A program made the translations under genes and the position numbers. This document shows, piece after piece, positions 8,690-15,723 of a stretch of 18,113 nt of DNA (within the stretch, counting starts at the first letter, position 1; every line of letters begins with the position of its first letter). The stretch covers positions 1-18,113 of the forward strand of contig CAKTHW010000027.1 of the NCBI GenBank assembly GCA_934565425.1, written 5' to 3'. The notes under the pieces were generated by a model. It did not search any database. It saw only the letters and a program-made list of their open reading frames with translations, and was not told where the DNA came from. Source of the stretch: an uncultured Oscillospiraceae bacterium. Lineage in GTDB: Bacteria > Bacillota > Clostridia > Oscillospirales > Oscillospiraceae.

Positions 8690-9298
8690 ATGGGCTATAT
8701 CGCAGTGATCGACTACGGCGTGGGCAACCTGATGAGTGTCACCAACGCCTTGCAGTATATCGGTCGGGAGAGCAAAATTACCGACCAGGCGTCCGACCTG
8801 GAACGAGCGGATGGTATCATCCTACCCGGCGTAGGGGCGTTCCCCGACGCGGCGGAAAAGCTACAGCAGACCGGCCTGGTGGCCACCCTGAAGGAGCAGG
8901 CCGCCAAGAAGCCCATGCTGGGCATCTGCCTGGGGATGCAGCTGTTGTTCGACTGGAGCAGCGAGGTCCGCAAGACCGACGGTCTGGGCTTCGTCCCCGG
9001 ACAGGTGGAGCTGATCGAGACCAACTTGAAGCTGCCCCACATCGGCTGGAACAGCTTGCAATTCCCCAACCCGTCCCCGCTGTTCGCCGGGCTGGACGAG
9101 GGCTGCTACGTGTACTTCGTCCACAGCTTCTGCGGCAGCGCCGCCCGGCGGGAGAACGTCATCGCCACCACCGATTACGGTGGGGAAGTGCTGGCCGCCG
9201 TCCAGAGCGGCAACGTGTTCGGCACCCAGTTCCATCCGGAAAAATCCGGTGACGTGGGGATGCAGATTTTGAAGAACTTTGGAGGACTGACCAAATGA
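8690..9298 (+). CDS. hisH: Imidazole glycerol phosphate synthase, glutaminase subunit HisH
   Basis: Class I glutamine amidotransferase that releases ammonia from glutamine and channels it to HisF. 202 residues. The catalytic triad is visible: nucleophile C80 in GICLGMQ, and H182 and E184 in QFHPEKSG. The N-terminal DYGVGNLMSV and the LPGVGAF segment are typical. GGGAG at 8677-8681 lies eight bases before the ATG, which directly follows the hisB stop. It ends in an ATGA overlap with hisA, so synthesis of the two is coupled. Partner HisF is two genes downstream. Confidence 0.97.
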   Translation: MGYIAVIDYGVGNLMSVTNALQYIGRESKITDQASDLERADGIILPGVGAFPDAAEKLQQTGLVATLKEQAAKKPMLGICLGMQLLFDWSSEVRKTDGLGFVPGQVELIETNLKLPHIGWNSLQFPNPSPLFAGLDEGCYVYFVHSFCGSAARRENVIATTDYGGEVLAAVQSGNVFGTQFHPEKSGDVGMQILKNFGGLTK

Positions 9299-10023
9299 TC
9301 CTGGAACCTGCCATTGATTTGAAAGACGGAAAGGTCGTGCGCCTGAAAAAGGGCGATTTTGATACCGTCCACCAGGTGGCCGACGACCCGGTAGCCGTGG
9401 CGCAGGAGTTCGCCACCGCCGGTGCCAAGGTCATCCACATGGTGGATTTGGACGGCGCCAAGAGCGGCAGCCGGGTGAATGCCGCCATCGTGAAAGAGGT
9501 CGCCGAACAGTCCGGCATGAAGATCGAGATGGGCGGCGGCATCCGGAGCATGGAGGATCTGAAAGCAGTGGACGCCATGGGCGTCTGGCGTATGGTCATC
9601 GGCTCCGCGGCAGTCACCGACCCGGACTTCGTGCAGGAAGCGGTCCGCGTCTACGGCGACCGCATCGCCGTGGGCTGCGACGCCCTGAACGGGGAAGTGA
9701 AGACCGCCGGTTGGGTGGAAGGCAGCGGCCTGGACTATGTGGACTTCGCCAAGCAGATGGAGTCCATCGGCGTCAAGACCCTCATCTTCACCGACATCGC
9801 CACCGACGGGATGCTCTCCGGCCCCTCCTTCGCCTCTCTGGAGCGGCTGCAAAAAGCGGTCTCCTGCCAGATCGTGGCCTCCGGCGGCGTGTCCAACAAC
9901 GAGGACATCCGGAAGCTGAAAAAGATGGGCCTGTACGGAGCCATCATCGGCAAAGCCTACTACGCCGGTACCATCGACTTGGCGCAGGCGGTGGCGGACG
10001 GCGGCAGCCAGGACAACCCGTAA
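9295..10023 (+). CDS. hisA: ProFAR isomerase HisA
   Basis: Beta/alpha-barrel isomerase that performs the Amadori rearrangement of ProFAR to PRFAR. 242 residues. Catalytic D8 lies in PAIDLKDG; other family marks are VDLDGAKSG, the phosphate-binding GGGIRSMED, D129 in GCDALNG, and FTDIATDGML around 165-174, which carries the second catalytic region. A Trp (W98) stands where many family members have another residue in the GVxRVIIGSAA segment, without apparent loss of the motif. GGAGG just before the hisH stop supplies the ribosome site; start overlaps hisH by four bases. Confidence 0.97.
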   Translation: MILEPAIDLKDGKVVRLKKGDFDTVHQVADDPVAVAQEFATAGAKVIHMVDLDGAKSGSRVNAAIVKEVAEQSGMKIEMGGGIRSMEDLKAVDAMGVWRMVIGSAAVTDPDFVQEAVRVYGDRIAVGCDALNGEVKTAGWVEGSGLDYVDFAKQMESIGVKTLIFTDIATDGMLSGPSFASLERLQKAVSCQIVASGGVSNNEDIRKLKKMGLYGAIIGKAYYAGTIDLAQAVADGGSQDNP

Positions 10024-10035
10024 GGAGGGACGACT

Positions 10036-10791
10036 ATGTTAGCCAAACGCATTATCCCTTGCCTGGACGTCCGGGATGGACGGGTGGTCAAGGGCGTGAA
10101 CTTTGTCAACATCCGCGACGCCGGTGACCCGGTGGAGCTGGCCACCTACTACTCCCAGCAGGGCGCGGACGAGATCGTCTTCCTGGACATCACCGCCACC
10201 TACGAAGCTCGCAAGACCGTGGCCGACGTGGTGCGCAAGACCGTCCAGCAGGTGTTCGTGCCCGTCACCGTAGGCGGCGGCATCCGCACCCTGGAGGATT
10301 TTCAGGAGCTGCTGCGGGCGGGGGCGGATAAGATCAGCGTCAACTCAGCGGCAGTGAAGGACCCCACCCTCATCTCCCGGGCGGCGGAGCGGTTCGGCAG
10401 CCAGTGCGTGGTGCTGGCCATCGACGCCAGACGTCGGGAGGACGGCAGCTATGAAGTGGTGGTGGCCGGTGGCCGGACGCCCACCGGATTGGACGCCATC
10501 GAGTGGGCAAAGAAGGGCGAAGCCCTGGGCGCAGGGGAGATTCTGCTGACCTCCATGGACGCCGACGGCACCAAGAAGGGCTTCGACCTGGAGATGACCC
10601 GCGCTGTCACCAACGCCGTCCATATCCCGGTCATCGCCTCCGGCGGCTGCGGCGCGTTGGAGCACTTTGCGGACGTGTTCACCCAGGCGGACGCCGACGC
10701 CGCCCTGGCGGCGTCCCTGTTCCACTTCGGGGAGCTGACTGTGCCCCAGGTGAAAGACTATCTGAAAACCCAAGACATACCCGTGCGGTGA
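10036..10791 (+). CDS. hisF: Imidazole glycerol phosphate synthase, cyclase subunit HisF
   Basis: Beta/alpha-barrel cyclase that uses ammonia from HisH to convert PRFAR to imidazole glycerol phosphate and AICAR. 251 residues. Both catalytic aspartates are at their classical positions, D11 in [13 protein letters not shown] and D130 in VVLAIDARR. Phosphate-binding [10 protein letters not shown] and SVNSAAV segments and the C-terminal [13 protein letters not shown] are present. GGAGGG (10024-10029) lies six bases before the ATG, twelve bases after hisA. Confidence 0.98.
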   Translation: MLAKRIIPCLDVRDGRVVKGVNFVNIRDAGDPVELATYYSQQGADEIVFLDITATYEARKTVADVVRKTVQQVFVPVTVGGGIRTLEDFQELLRAGADKISVNSAAVKDPTLISRAAERFGSQCVVLAIDARRREDGSYEVVVAGGRTPTGLDAIEWAKKGEALGAGEILLTSMDADGTKKGFDLEMTRAVTNAVHIPVIASGGCGALEHFADVFTQADADAALAASLFHFGELTVPQVKDYLKTQDIPVR

Positions 10792-10802
10792 AGGGAGCCG
10801 TT

Positions 10803-11741
10803 ATGATCGAAATCAAAGATTTATTCGCCAAATCCGACCTGATCCCGGTCATCATCCAGGATCGGGAGACCAAGGACATCCTGATGCTGGGCTACACCAA
10901 CGAGGAAGCCTATCAGAAGACTTTGGAGACCCACACCGCCTGGTTCTGGAGCCGGAGCCGCCAGAAGCTGTGGAACAAGGGGGAGACCAGCGGCCATTTT
11001 CTCTACGTGAAGAAGATGGTGACCGACTGTGACACCGACACCCTGCTTTATATTTGCGACCCGGTAGGCCCCACCTGCCACACTGGCCGCCGGAGCTGCT
11101 TCTTCAACGGCATCTGGACGGAGGCGCAGATCCAGAACGCCCTCCAGGAGCAGTATGAGGTGGTGGTGGATCGCAAGATCCACGACGGCGGGGAGAAATC
11201 CTATACCAACTATCTGTACCGGGAAGGTCTGGACAAGATTTTGAAGAAGTGCGGGGAAGAGTGCTTCGAGGCGGTCATCGCCGCCAAGAACGAGGACACC
11301 CCGGAGACCCTGGGCGAGCTGTGCGACGTGTTCTACCACACCGCTGTCCTGCTGGGGAGCGAGGACGTGACCCTGGACGCCGTCCTGGCGGAGGTGAACA
11401 CCCGCTGCCAGCAGGAGGGACAGCCCATCGACGCCCTGTTCGACGTCATCCGGGCGCGGCAGCACAGTGAGGATGAGAACTCTTATACCGCCTACCTGTT
11501 CCGGGAGGGGCTGGATAAGATCCTGAAAAAGGTGGGCGAGGCGTGCAGCCTCATGCTCATCGCTGCCAAAGCCGGCGATAAAGCCGGCATCGCCGCTGAA
11601 ATGGGCAACCTGTACTACCACCTGATGGTCATGATGGTCTGCAAGGGCATCCAGCCCCAGTGGCTGGGGGATGCGCTGGACAAGCGCAACGGCAAGACCG
11701 GGAACCTGAAGCAGTTCCATACGACGGATCAGAATAGCTGA
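10803..11741 (+). CDS. hisIE: Phosphoribosyl-AMP cyclohydrolase / phosphoribosyl-ATP diphosphatase with a second, degenerate HisE domain
   Basis: 312 residues, about 100 more than a usual HisIE. Residues 1-110 are HisI: D75-C76-D77-x-D79 (magnesium acids and first zinc Cys) and CHTGRRSC with zinc ligands C92 and C99. Residues about 114-205 are HisE, which removes pyrophosphate from PR-ATP: SYTNYL, G-E152-E153-x-x-E156 and E172-x-x-D175 with YH at 178-179. Residues about 212-290 repeat the HisE fold ([20 protein letters not shown] at about 227-246), but the matching positions are E247-A248-x-x-L251 and E266-x-x-N269, so three of five acids are lost. HisE' is therefore probably non-catalytic and structural or regulatory (inference). 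Start 10803 chosen: AAGGGAG precedes it by a few bases, 11 bases after hisF; longer in-frame starts overlap hisF deeply. Confidence 0.93.
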   Translation: MIEIKDLFAKSDLIPVIIQDRETKDILMLGYTNEEAYQKTLETHTAWFWSRSRQKLWNKGETSGHFLYVKKMVTDCDTDTLLYICDPVGPTCHTGRRSCFFNGIWTEAQIQNALQEQYEVVVDRKIHDGGEKSYTNYLYREGLDKILKKCGEECFEAVIAAKNEDTPETLGELCDVFYHTAVLLGSEDVTLDAVLAEVNTRCQQEGQPIDALFDVIRARQHSEDENSYTAYLFREGLDKILKKVGEACSLMLIAAKAGDKAGIAAEMGNLYYHLMVMMVCKGIQPQWLGDALDKRNGKTGNLKQFHTTDQNS

Positions 11742-11755
11742 AAAAAGAGGAAAAG

Positions 11756-11797
11756 ACGCTGTATTGTAGCGAGAGTGCGTACAATACAGCGTTTTTT
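11756..11797 (+). terminator. Intrinsic terminator of the histidine operon
   Basis: Perfect 13-bp stem ACGCTGTATTGTA (11756-11768) / TACAATACAGCGT (11780-11792) with an 11-base loop, followed by a run of T. It begins 14 bases after the hisIE stop. Confidence 0.92.
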
Positions 11798-11838
11798 GTA
11801 ATACACAGCTGATACGGGAGAAATCCGTTTTATTTTGA

Positions 11839-11867
11839 TTGACAAGCACATCCTCCACAACTATAAT
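11839..11867 (+). promoter_or_regulatory. Consensus promoter of the tetR-family gene
   Basis: TTGACA at 11839-11844 and TATAAT at 11862-11867 with exactly 17 bases between: a perfect sigma-A consensus. Transcription would begin near 11874. The surrounding bases are AT-rich, unlike the flanking genes. Confidence 0.88.
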
Positions 11868-11885
11868 AAACAATATATATCACAC

Positions 11886-11895
11886 AATGTACATT
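11886..11895. promoter_or_regulatory. Palindrome AATGTACATT, possible operator
   Basis: Perfect 10-base palindrome in the short leader, 18 bases after the -10 and 17 before the tetR start. TetR proteins often repress their own promoter by binding palindromes in this position, so it is a candidate operator, though shorter than most TetR sites. Confidence 0.35.
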
Positions 11896-11912
11896 AAACG
11901 AAAGGATACCCC

Positions 11913-12536
11913 ATGGCACCGAAGAACAAATTCACGAAAGCAGAAATGGTGGAAGCCGCCCTACAGGTGGTGCGGGCGAAAGGCATCGCCGGGCTGACGG
12001 CGAAAGGCATCGCCGACCAACTGGGCACCTCTACCCAGCCCGTCTTCACCTGCTTCGGCTCTATGGATGGCGCGAAACGGGAAGTGTATGCCGCTGCGAT
12101 AGAGGTATACGACCGCTACACGGATGCTGGTCTAAAAGAGCGGATTCCCTTCTTCGGCGTTGGGATGCAGTACATCCGATTCGCCTGGGAGGAACCGGAG
12201 CTTTACCGGCTCCTGTTCCTGCCGCAGAGCCAGGAGAACGGGTACAGCGCCATGGAAGCCATGAGACACCTGCAAGCGCTGGTCCGTCCGACGCTGGTCA
12301 GCATTTACCACATCACCGACCAAGAAGCCGACCTGTATTTCCGCAACCTGTGGCTGGTGGTGCACAGTCTGTCCACGCTGATCGTCACCGGCGACTGTCC
12401 CTACTCCGACCAGGAGATCGGACAGATCCTCACGGGATTCAGCATCAGCGTCTGCAAATCCATCAAGGAGATCCCCGGCTTTGCAGCAGGCACCTTTGAC
12501 CGGGACGCCGCCTTTCAGGCGCTGGTGGACAGCTGA
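11913..12536 (+). CDS. TetR/AcrR-family transcriptional regulator
   Basis: 207-residue predicted one-component repressor. Residues 8-55 form the TetR DNA-binding domain (FTKAEMVEAALQVV, then GLTAKGIADQLGTSTQPVFTCFGS, where the recognition helix and the following Phe/Tyr position fit the family). The rest is a helical ligand/dimerisation domain whose inducer cannot be read. AAAGGAT precedes the ATG by a few bases. It has its own perfect-consensus promoter and a terminator after it, so it is largely monocistronic. The vanZ-like, araC and ABC genes on the same strand downstream are the obvious candidate targets, but no shared operator was found to prove this. Confidence 0.9.
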   Translation: MAPKNKFTKAEMVEAALQVVRAKGIAGLTAKGIADQLGTSTQPVFTCFGSMDGAKREVYAAAIEVYDRYTDAGLKERIPFFGVGMQYIRFAWEEPELYRLLFLPQSQENGYSAMEAMRHLQALVRPTLVSIYHITDQEADLYFRNLWLVVHSLSTLIVTGDCPYSDQEIGQILTGFSISVCKSIKEIPGFAAGTFDRDAAFQALVDS

Positions 12537-12550
12537 ACGAACGTTCAAAT

Positions 12551-12574
12551 TGCCGGACGCTCCGACGCAGTGCA
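12551..12574 (+). repeat. 24-base direct repeat, copy 1
   Basis: Matches 15684-15707 at 22 of 24 positions, sharing the core GACGCAGTGCA and the preceding GACGCTC. Here it overlaps the left arm of the terminator after the tetR-family gene. The two copies bracket the vanZ-like, araC, ATPase and permease genes. Confidence 0.7.
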
Positions 12575-12608
12575 ATCCGAGACAGCATCGGGTTGTACTG
12601 CGTCTTTT
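12564..12608 (+). terminator. Hairpin terminator after the tetR-family gene
   Basis: A 17-bp stem with two G-T pairs (12564-12580 with 12588-12604), seven-base loop GACAGCA, then TTTT. The T tract is short, so read-through into the vanZ-like gene, which has no clear promoter of its own, is plausible. The left arm is part of a sequence repeated at 15684. Confidence 0.75.
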
Positions 12609-12649
12609 CTGCGGCGAGCGAACATAGGAACTGGTGGGAGGTGAACCCA

Positions 12650-13168
12650 ATGCGCAAACTACTTCCATATGCCTTAGATCTCGCGGCGTTGGCGCTGCTG
12701 TACATAGGGTTCCTGTGTACACGGTGGAAGAACAGGGGCAGGCTCGTCCTGGCAATCAACACGCTGTTCTTTCTCTACCTCTCCGGCGTCCTGCTGGTGA
12801 CACTCATGCCAGTCCTCACCTCGCTGCCCTTTTGCCTCCGCCACCCCTACATCCCCATGCACATGACCCCATTTGAGGATGCCATCAAGGGATATGGGGA
12901 TTTTGTCCGCCAGATCGTGCTGAATGTCATCATGACGGTGCCCTTTGGCGTTTTGTATCCCCTGTGCCGCCGTACATCGGGAAAGCGGTGTGGCCTGCTC
13001 CGCTGTCTGCTGGCGACGATGGCGCTGAGTCTGTCCATCGAGCTGCTGCAGCCCTTCCTCAACGGTGCGCGGAGCGCGGACATCACCGATGTCATCACCA
13101 ACACCGCCGGCGGCCTGCTGGGATATGGGATGTTGTTTGGCATGGGCACAGCGGCGAGGGGAAAATAG
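12650..13168 (+). CDS. VanZ-like family membrane protein
   Basis: 172-residue integral membrane protein with about five hydrophobic segments (near 5-23, 32-54, 86-104, 115-132 and 148-165). The C-terminal family signature is visible: E131-x-x-Q134, R141, D144, D147, N151 and G154-G155 followed by GYG. VanZ of glycopeptide-resistance clusters lowers susceptibility to teicoplanin; many genomic VanZ-like proteins have no known role, so resistance is only a possibility here. GGGAGGTG (12636-12643) lies six bases before ATG 12650, which decides the start. It follows the tetR terminator and precedes the araC gene by 65 bases on the same strand. Confidence 0.88.
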   Translation: MRKLLPYALDLAALALLYIGFLCTRWKNRGRLVLAINTLFFLYLSGVLLVTLMPVLTSLPFCLRHPYIPMHMTPFEDAIKGYGDFVRQIVLNVIMTVPFGVLYPLCRRTSGKRCGLLRCLLATMALSLSIELLQPFLNGARSADITDVITNTAGGLLGYGMLFGMGTAARGK

Positions 13169-13233
13169 CAAGGAACGTCGAGAAAAAAACGGCCTGGCAC
13201 GGTAGAATGTCGCCTGTAAGGAGGGGGATGTGT

Positions 13234-14118
13234 ATGAAAGAGCAGGTCTTGGCTGTCCAACGGATGCAGGACTACATCGAACAGAACCGGACGGAGGACA
13301 TCAGCCTGTCCGATCTGGCCCGTGCGTCGCTGTTCTCCCCGTGGTATTCCTACCGGCTGTTCCGGGACTACCTGGGGCTGACCCCAACGGAGTATATCCG
13401 CAAATACCGCCTCACCCAGGCAGCCAAACAGCTGCGGAGAGGAGAGGGGAGGGTGATCGACGCGGCTTACGAGGCGGGGTTTTCCAACGTGGACACCTTC
13501 ACGCGGGCGTTTTATCGGGAGTTCGGACTGAATCCCAGTGACTACAGGAAACAGCCTGTGCCCATCGCCTTCTTCACTCCTTACGGTGCCAAATACCGTG
13601 AACTGAGAAAGGAGCATATCGACGTGTCCAATGTACAACCTATTTTCATCCAGGTCATCCGCAAACCGGAACGCCTGTGCATCATCAAACGCGGCCAGCG
13701 TGCGGAGGACTACTTTCCGTACTGCGAAGAGGTCAGCTGCGATGTGTGGGGCATCCTCATGAGCATGAAGTCCCTTTGCGGTGAACCGGTATCCATGTGG
13801 CTGCCGAGCAAGTACAAAGAGCCCCATACATCCACCTATGTGCAGGGGGTAGAGGTGGAGACCGACTACATGGGCATCGTCCCGGAGGGCTTTGACGTCA
13901 TCCACCTGCCGGAAGCGGAGTACCTGATGTTCCAGGGGCTGCCCTTCCCGGAGGAGGACTATTGCCAAGCCATCCGCAGCGTGCAGTATGCCATGGATCG
14001 CTACGACCCCACCGTCATCGGATACCGTTGGGACGACGAAAATCCGCGCATCCAGCTGGAACCTCGCGGGCAGCGTGGCTACATCGAGCTGCGGGCAGTG
14101 AGGAGGGTTGCGGAATGA
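13234..14118 (+). CDS. AraC-family regulator with C-terminal GyrI-like effector-binding domain
   Basis: 294-residue predicted transcription activator. Residues 6-106 hold the two helix-turn-helix motifs of AraC/XylS proteins (ISLSDLARASLFSPWYSYRLFRDYLGLTP-like region at 23-51, and IDAAYEAGFSNVDTFTRAFYREFGLNPSDYR-like region at 75-105). Residues about 130-294 resemble the GyrI/SOUL-type small-molecule domain found in Rob and in drug-binding regulators. The DNA-binding domain is at the N-terminus, as in Rob. Start 13234 is chosen because AGGAGG (13219-13224) lies nine bases upstream; the in-frame ATG at 13228 is only three bases from it. Its stop overlaps the ATPase start (ATGA, 14115-14118), so regulator and exporter are translated together, suggesting that it senses the exporter's substrate. 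Confidence 0.93.
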   Translation: MKEQVLAVQRMQDYIEQNRTEDISLSDLARASLFSPWYSYRLFRDYLGLTPTEYIRKYRLTQAAKQLRRGEGRVIDAAYEAGFSNVDTFTRAFYREFGLNPSDYRKQPVPIAFFTPYGAKYRELRKEHIDVSNVQPIFIQVIRKPERLCIIKRGQRAEDYFPYCEEVSCDVWGILMSMKSLCGEPVSMWLPSKYKEPHTSTYVQGVEVETDYMGIVPEGFDVIHLPEAEYLMFQGLPFPEEDYCQAIRSVQYAMDRYDPTVIGYRWDDENPRIQLEPRGQRGYIELRAVRRVAE

Positions 14119-14837
14119 GCGAGGCGATCTTGGTACAGGGGCTTACCAAAGCCTATCATGGAAAAACAGTGGTGGATCACCTGGATCTTTCGGTGCCCCA
14201 CGGCACGGTGTTCGGTTTGCTGGGTGCCAACGGCGCAGGGAAGAGCACCACCATCGAGTGCATGCTGGGGACGAAACAGGCGGACGCCGGAAGGGTGCGC
14301 CTGCTGGGACAGGACCCGAAACAGCGCCGCCGGACGCTCTTTCAGCGTATCGGGGTGCAGTTCCAGGAGGGGGACTATCACCCGGATATCCGGGTGTCCG
14401 AACTCTGCGAGGAGACTGCCAGCCTGTACAGCAGCCCCGCCGACTGGCGTCAGCTGTGTGAGCAGTTCGGCATCGGCGACAAACGGAACGCAGCAGTCAA
14501 AGACCTCTCCGGCGGGGAGCGTCAGCGGCTGTTCATCGTGCTGGCGCTCATCCCACAGCCGGAGCTGGTGTTTCTGGACGAGCTGACCACCGGCCTGGAC
14601 GCAAAAGCCCGGCGAGGGGTCTGGAAGACGTTGGAGACCCTCAAAGAACAGGGGCTGACCATCTTTTTGACGTCACACTTCATGGATGAGGTGGAGGCGT
14701 TGTGCGATGAGATCTGTATCTTGAAACAGGGTGTCGCTGTGTTCCGGGGCACCGTGGCGCAGGCAAAGGAGTTGTGCGGCTGTGAGCACTTTGAGGATGC
14801 CTATCTGCAGCTGTCCGATGAGGAGGTGGAGAAATGA
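14115..14837 (+). CDS. ABC transporter ATP-binding protein (ABC-2 exporter type)
   Basis: 240-residue ATPase that powers the permease encoded next. Walker A GANGAGKST (37-45), Q-loop glutamine about Q84, signature LSGGE (131-135), Walker B LVFLDE (151-156) with D-loop TTGLD, and switch H188 in TSH. The DELTTGLD form, with Leu instead of the usual Pro after DE, is common in this exporter subfamily. Ribosome site AGGAGGG (14101-14107) lies inside the end of the araC gene. Start and stop both overlap neighbours as ATGA, so araC, ATPase and permease form one coupled unit. Substrate unknown; drug, peptide or lipid export is typical. Confidence 0.95.
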   Translation: MSEAILVQGLTKAYHGKTVVDHLDLSVPHGTVFGLLGANGAGKSTTIECMLGTKQADAGRVRLLGQDPKQRRRTLFQRIGVQFQEGDYHPDIRVSELCEETASLYSSPADWRQLCEQFGIGDKRNAAVKDLSGGERQRLFIVLALIPQPELVFLDELTTGLDAKARRGVWKTLETLKEQGLTIFLTSHFMDEVEALCDEICILKQGVAVFRGTVAQAKELCGCEHFEDAYLQLSDEEVEK

Positions 14838-15577
14838 AAGGCTTTGGTACTTTTCTGAAAACGGAGCTGAAGCTCAGCCTGCGGGACATGAATATGCCCA
14901 TCTTCGCGGTCATCATGCCGCTGGCGGTCTTTGTCATCCTGGCTGTCCTCTACGGCACAAAGCCCGCATATGACGGGGCGAGCTACACTTTTTTGGAGCA
15001 GTTCTTTGGCGCAGCCTGTGCCATCGCCATCTGTGCAGGGGGCTTGATGGGACTGCCTCAGGCGGTTTCGGGTGTGCGCGAGCGGAAGATCTTGAAGCGG
15101 CTGCGCGTCACGCCGGCCAGTCCTGTGCTGCTCCTTGGGGTACAGCTGGCCATGTACATGGTCTACTGCGCAGTGTCCCTGGTGGTGCTGGCCATCCCGG
15201 CGGCACTGTTCTGGAAGGTGCAGCTCCATGGCTCCCTTCTGGCCTTTCTGGGCAGCTGGGTGCTGACCATGGTCTCCACCCTCTCCATTGGGATGTTGGT
15301 AGGCGGCGTGGCTAAGGACACGAAACAGGCGGGCCTCCTGGCGTCCATCCTCTATTTCCCCATGCTGATCTTTTCCGGGACGACCCTGCCCGTCGAAGTC
15401 ATGCCCCGCGCGATGCAGCAGGTGGTGGGGTTCTTCCCATTGACCCAGGGCATCACCATGATGAAGCACGCCTTTTTGGGCGTCACCACAGAACCCGTTC
15501 TCCTGCCCATCTGCGTCATGCTGGGCGTGACGGCGCTTTGTACGGGACTTGCCATCCGCTTTTTCCGCTGGGAATAA
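14834..15577 (+). CDS. ABC-2 type transporter permease
   Basis: 247-residue inner-membrane partner of the ATPase just upstream. About six transmembrane segments can be traced (near 22-40, 56-77, 100-127, 137-158, 165-188 and 220-240). The cytoplasmic RERKILKRLRVTP segment (about 82-94) after the second segment is the coupling motif seen in ABC-2 exporter permeases. It starts with an ATGA overlap on the ATPase gene. No terminator is obvious directly after it; an AT-rich promoter region for the next gene begins within about 25 bases. Confidence 0.93.
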   Translation: MKGFGTFLKTELKLSLRDMNMPIFAVIMPLAVFVILAVLYGTKPAYDGASYTFLEQFFGAACAIAICAGGLMGLPQAVSGVRERKILKRLRVTPASPVLLLGVQLAMYMVYCAVSLVVLAIPAALFWKVQLHGSLLAFLGSWVLTMVSTLSIGMLVGGVAKDTKQAGLLASILYFPMLIFSGTTLPVEVMPRAMQQVVGFFPLTQGITMMKHAFLGVTTEPVLLPICVMLGVTALCTGLAIRFFRWE

Positions 15578-15578
15578 A

Positions 15579-15613
15579 ATGTTGCTTCGAAATCTTACGA
15601 TTGACAGCAACAT
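15579..15613. promoter_or_regulatory. Inverted repeat embracing the -35 of the next gene
   Basis: ATGTTGCT (15579-15586) and AGCAACAT (15606-15613) are perfect 8-base inverted repeats 19 bases apart. The right arm starts at the last base of the TTGACA box and the left arm lies upstream of it, so a dimeric regulator bound here would cover the -35. It could alternatively serve as a weak stem at the end of the permease message. Confidence 0.45.
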
Positions 15614-15629
15614 ATATCCGATGTATAAT
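15601..15629 (+). promoter_or_regulatory. Consensus promoter of the DUF2975-like gene
   Basis: TTGACA (15601-15606), 17 bases, TATAAT (15624-15629): perfect sigma-A consensus. Transcription would start near 15636. The leader carries the pair AAAACACTTG / CGAGTGTTTT (15631-15640 / 15663-15672) and two copies of ATTCAAAAC (15641-15649 and 15655-15663). Confidence 0.88.
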
Positions 15630-15683
15630 AAAAACACTTGATTCAAAACATATAATTCAAAACGAGTGTTTTATAAAAGAAGA

Positions 15684-15707
15684 TGCCAGACGCTCAGACG
15701 CAGTGCA
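15684..15707 (+). repeat. 24-base direct repeat, copy 2
   Basis: Second copy of the sequence at 12551-12574 (22 of 24 identical), now in the leader of the DUF2975-like gene just before its ribosome site. The right terminator arm that accompanies copy 1 is absent here. Confidence 0.7.
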
Positions 15708-15723
15708 GAACAGGAGGAACGAT

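Noticed and set aside
10503..10802. Upstream in-frame extension of hisIE
   Set aside because: It would overlap hisF by almost 100 codons with Arg/Gly-rich nonsense sequence; ATG 10803 has a ribosome site and begins the HisI domain.
13202..13208. TAGAAT as a -10 box for the araC-ABC unit
   Set aside because: No acceptable -35 at 16-18 bases upstream, and transcription would start almost on the ribosome site.
12964..13233. Upstream extension of the araC gene through the vanZ-like gene
   Set aside because: Out of frame with a well-supported membrane protein gene; the AGGAGG before 13234 marks the true start.
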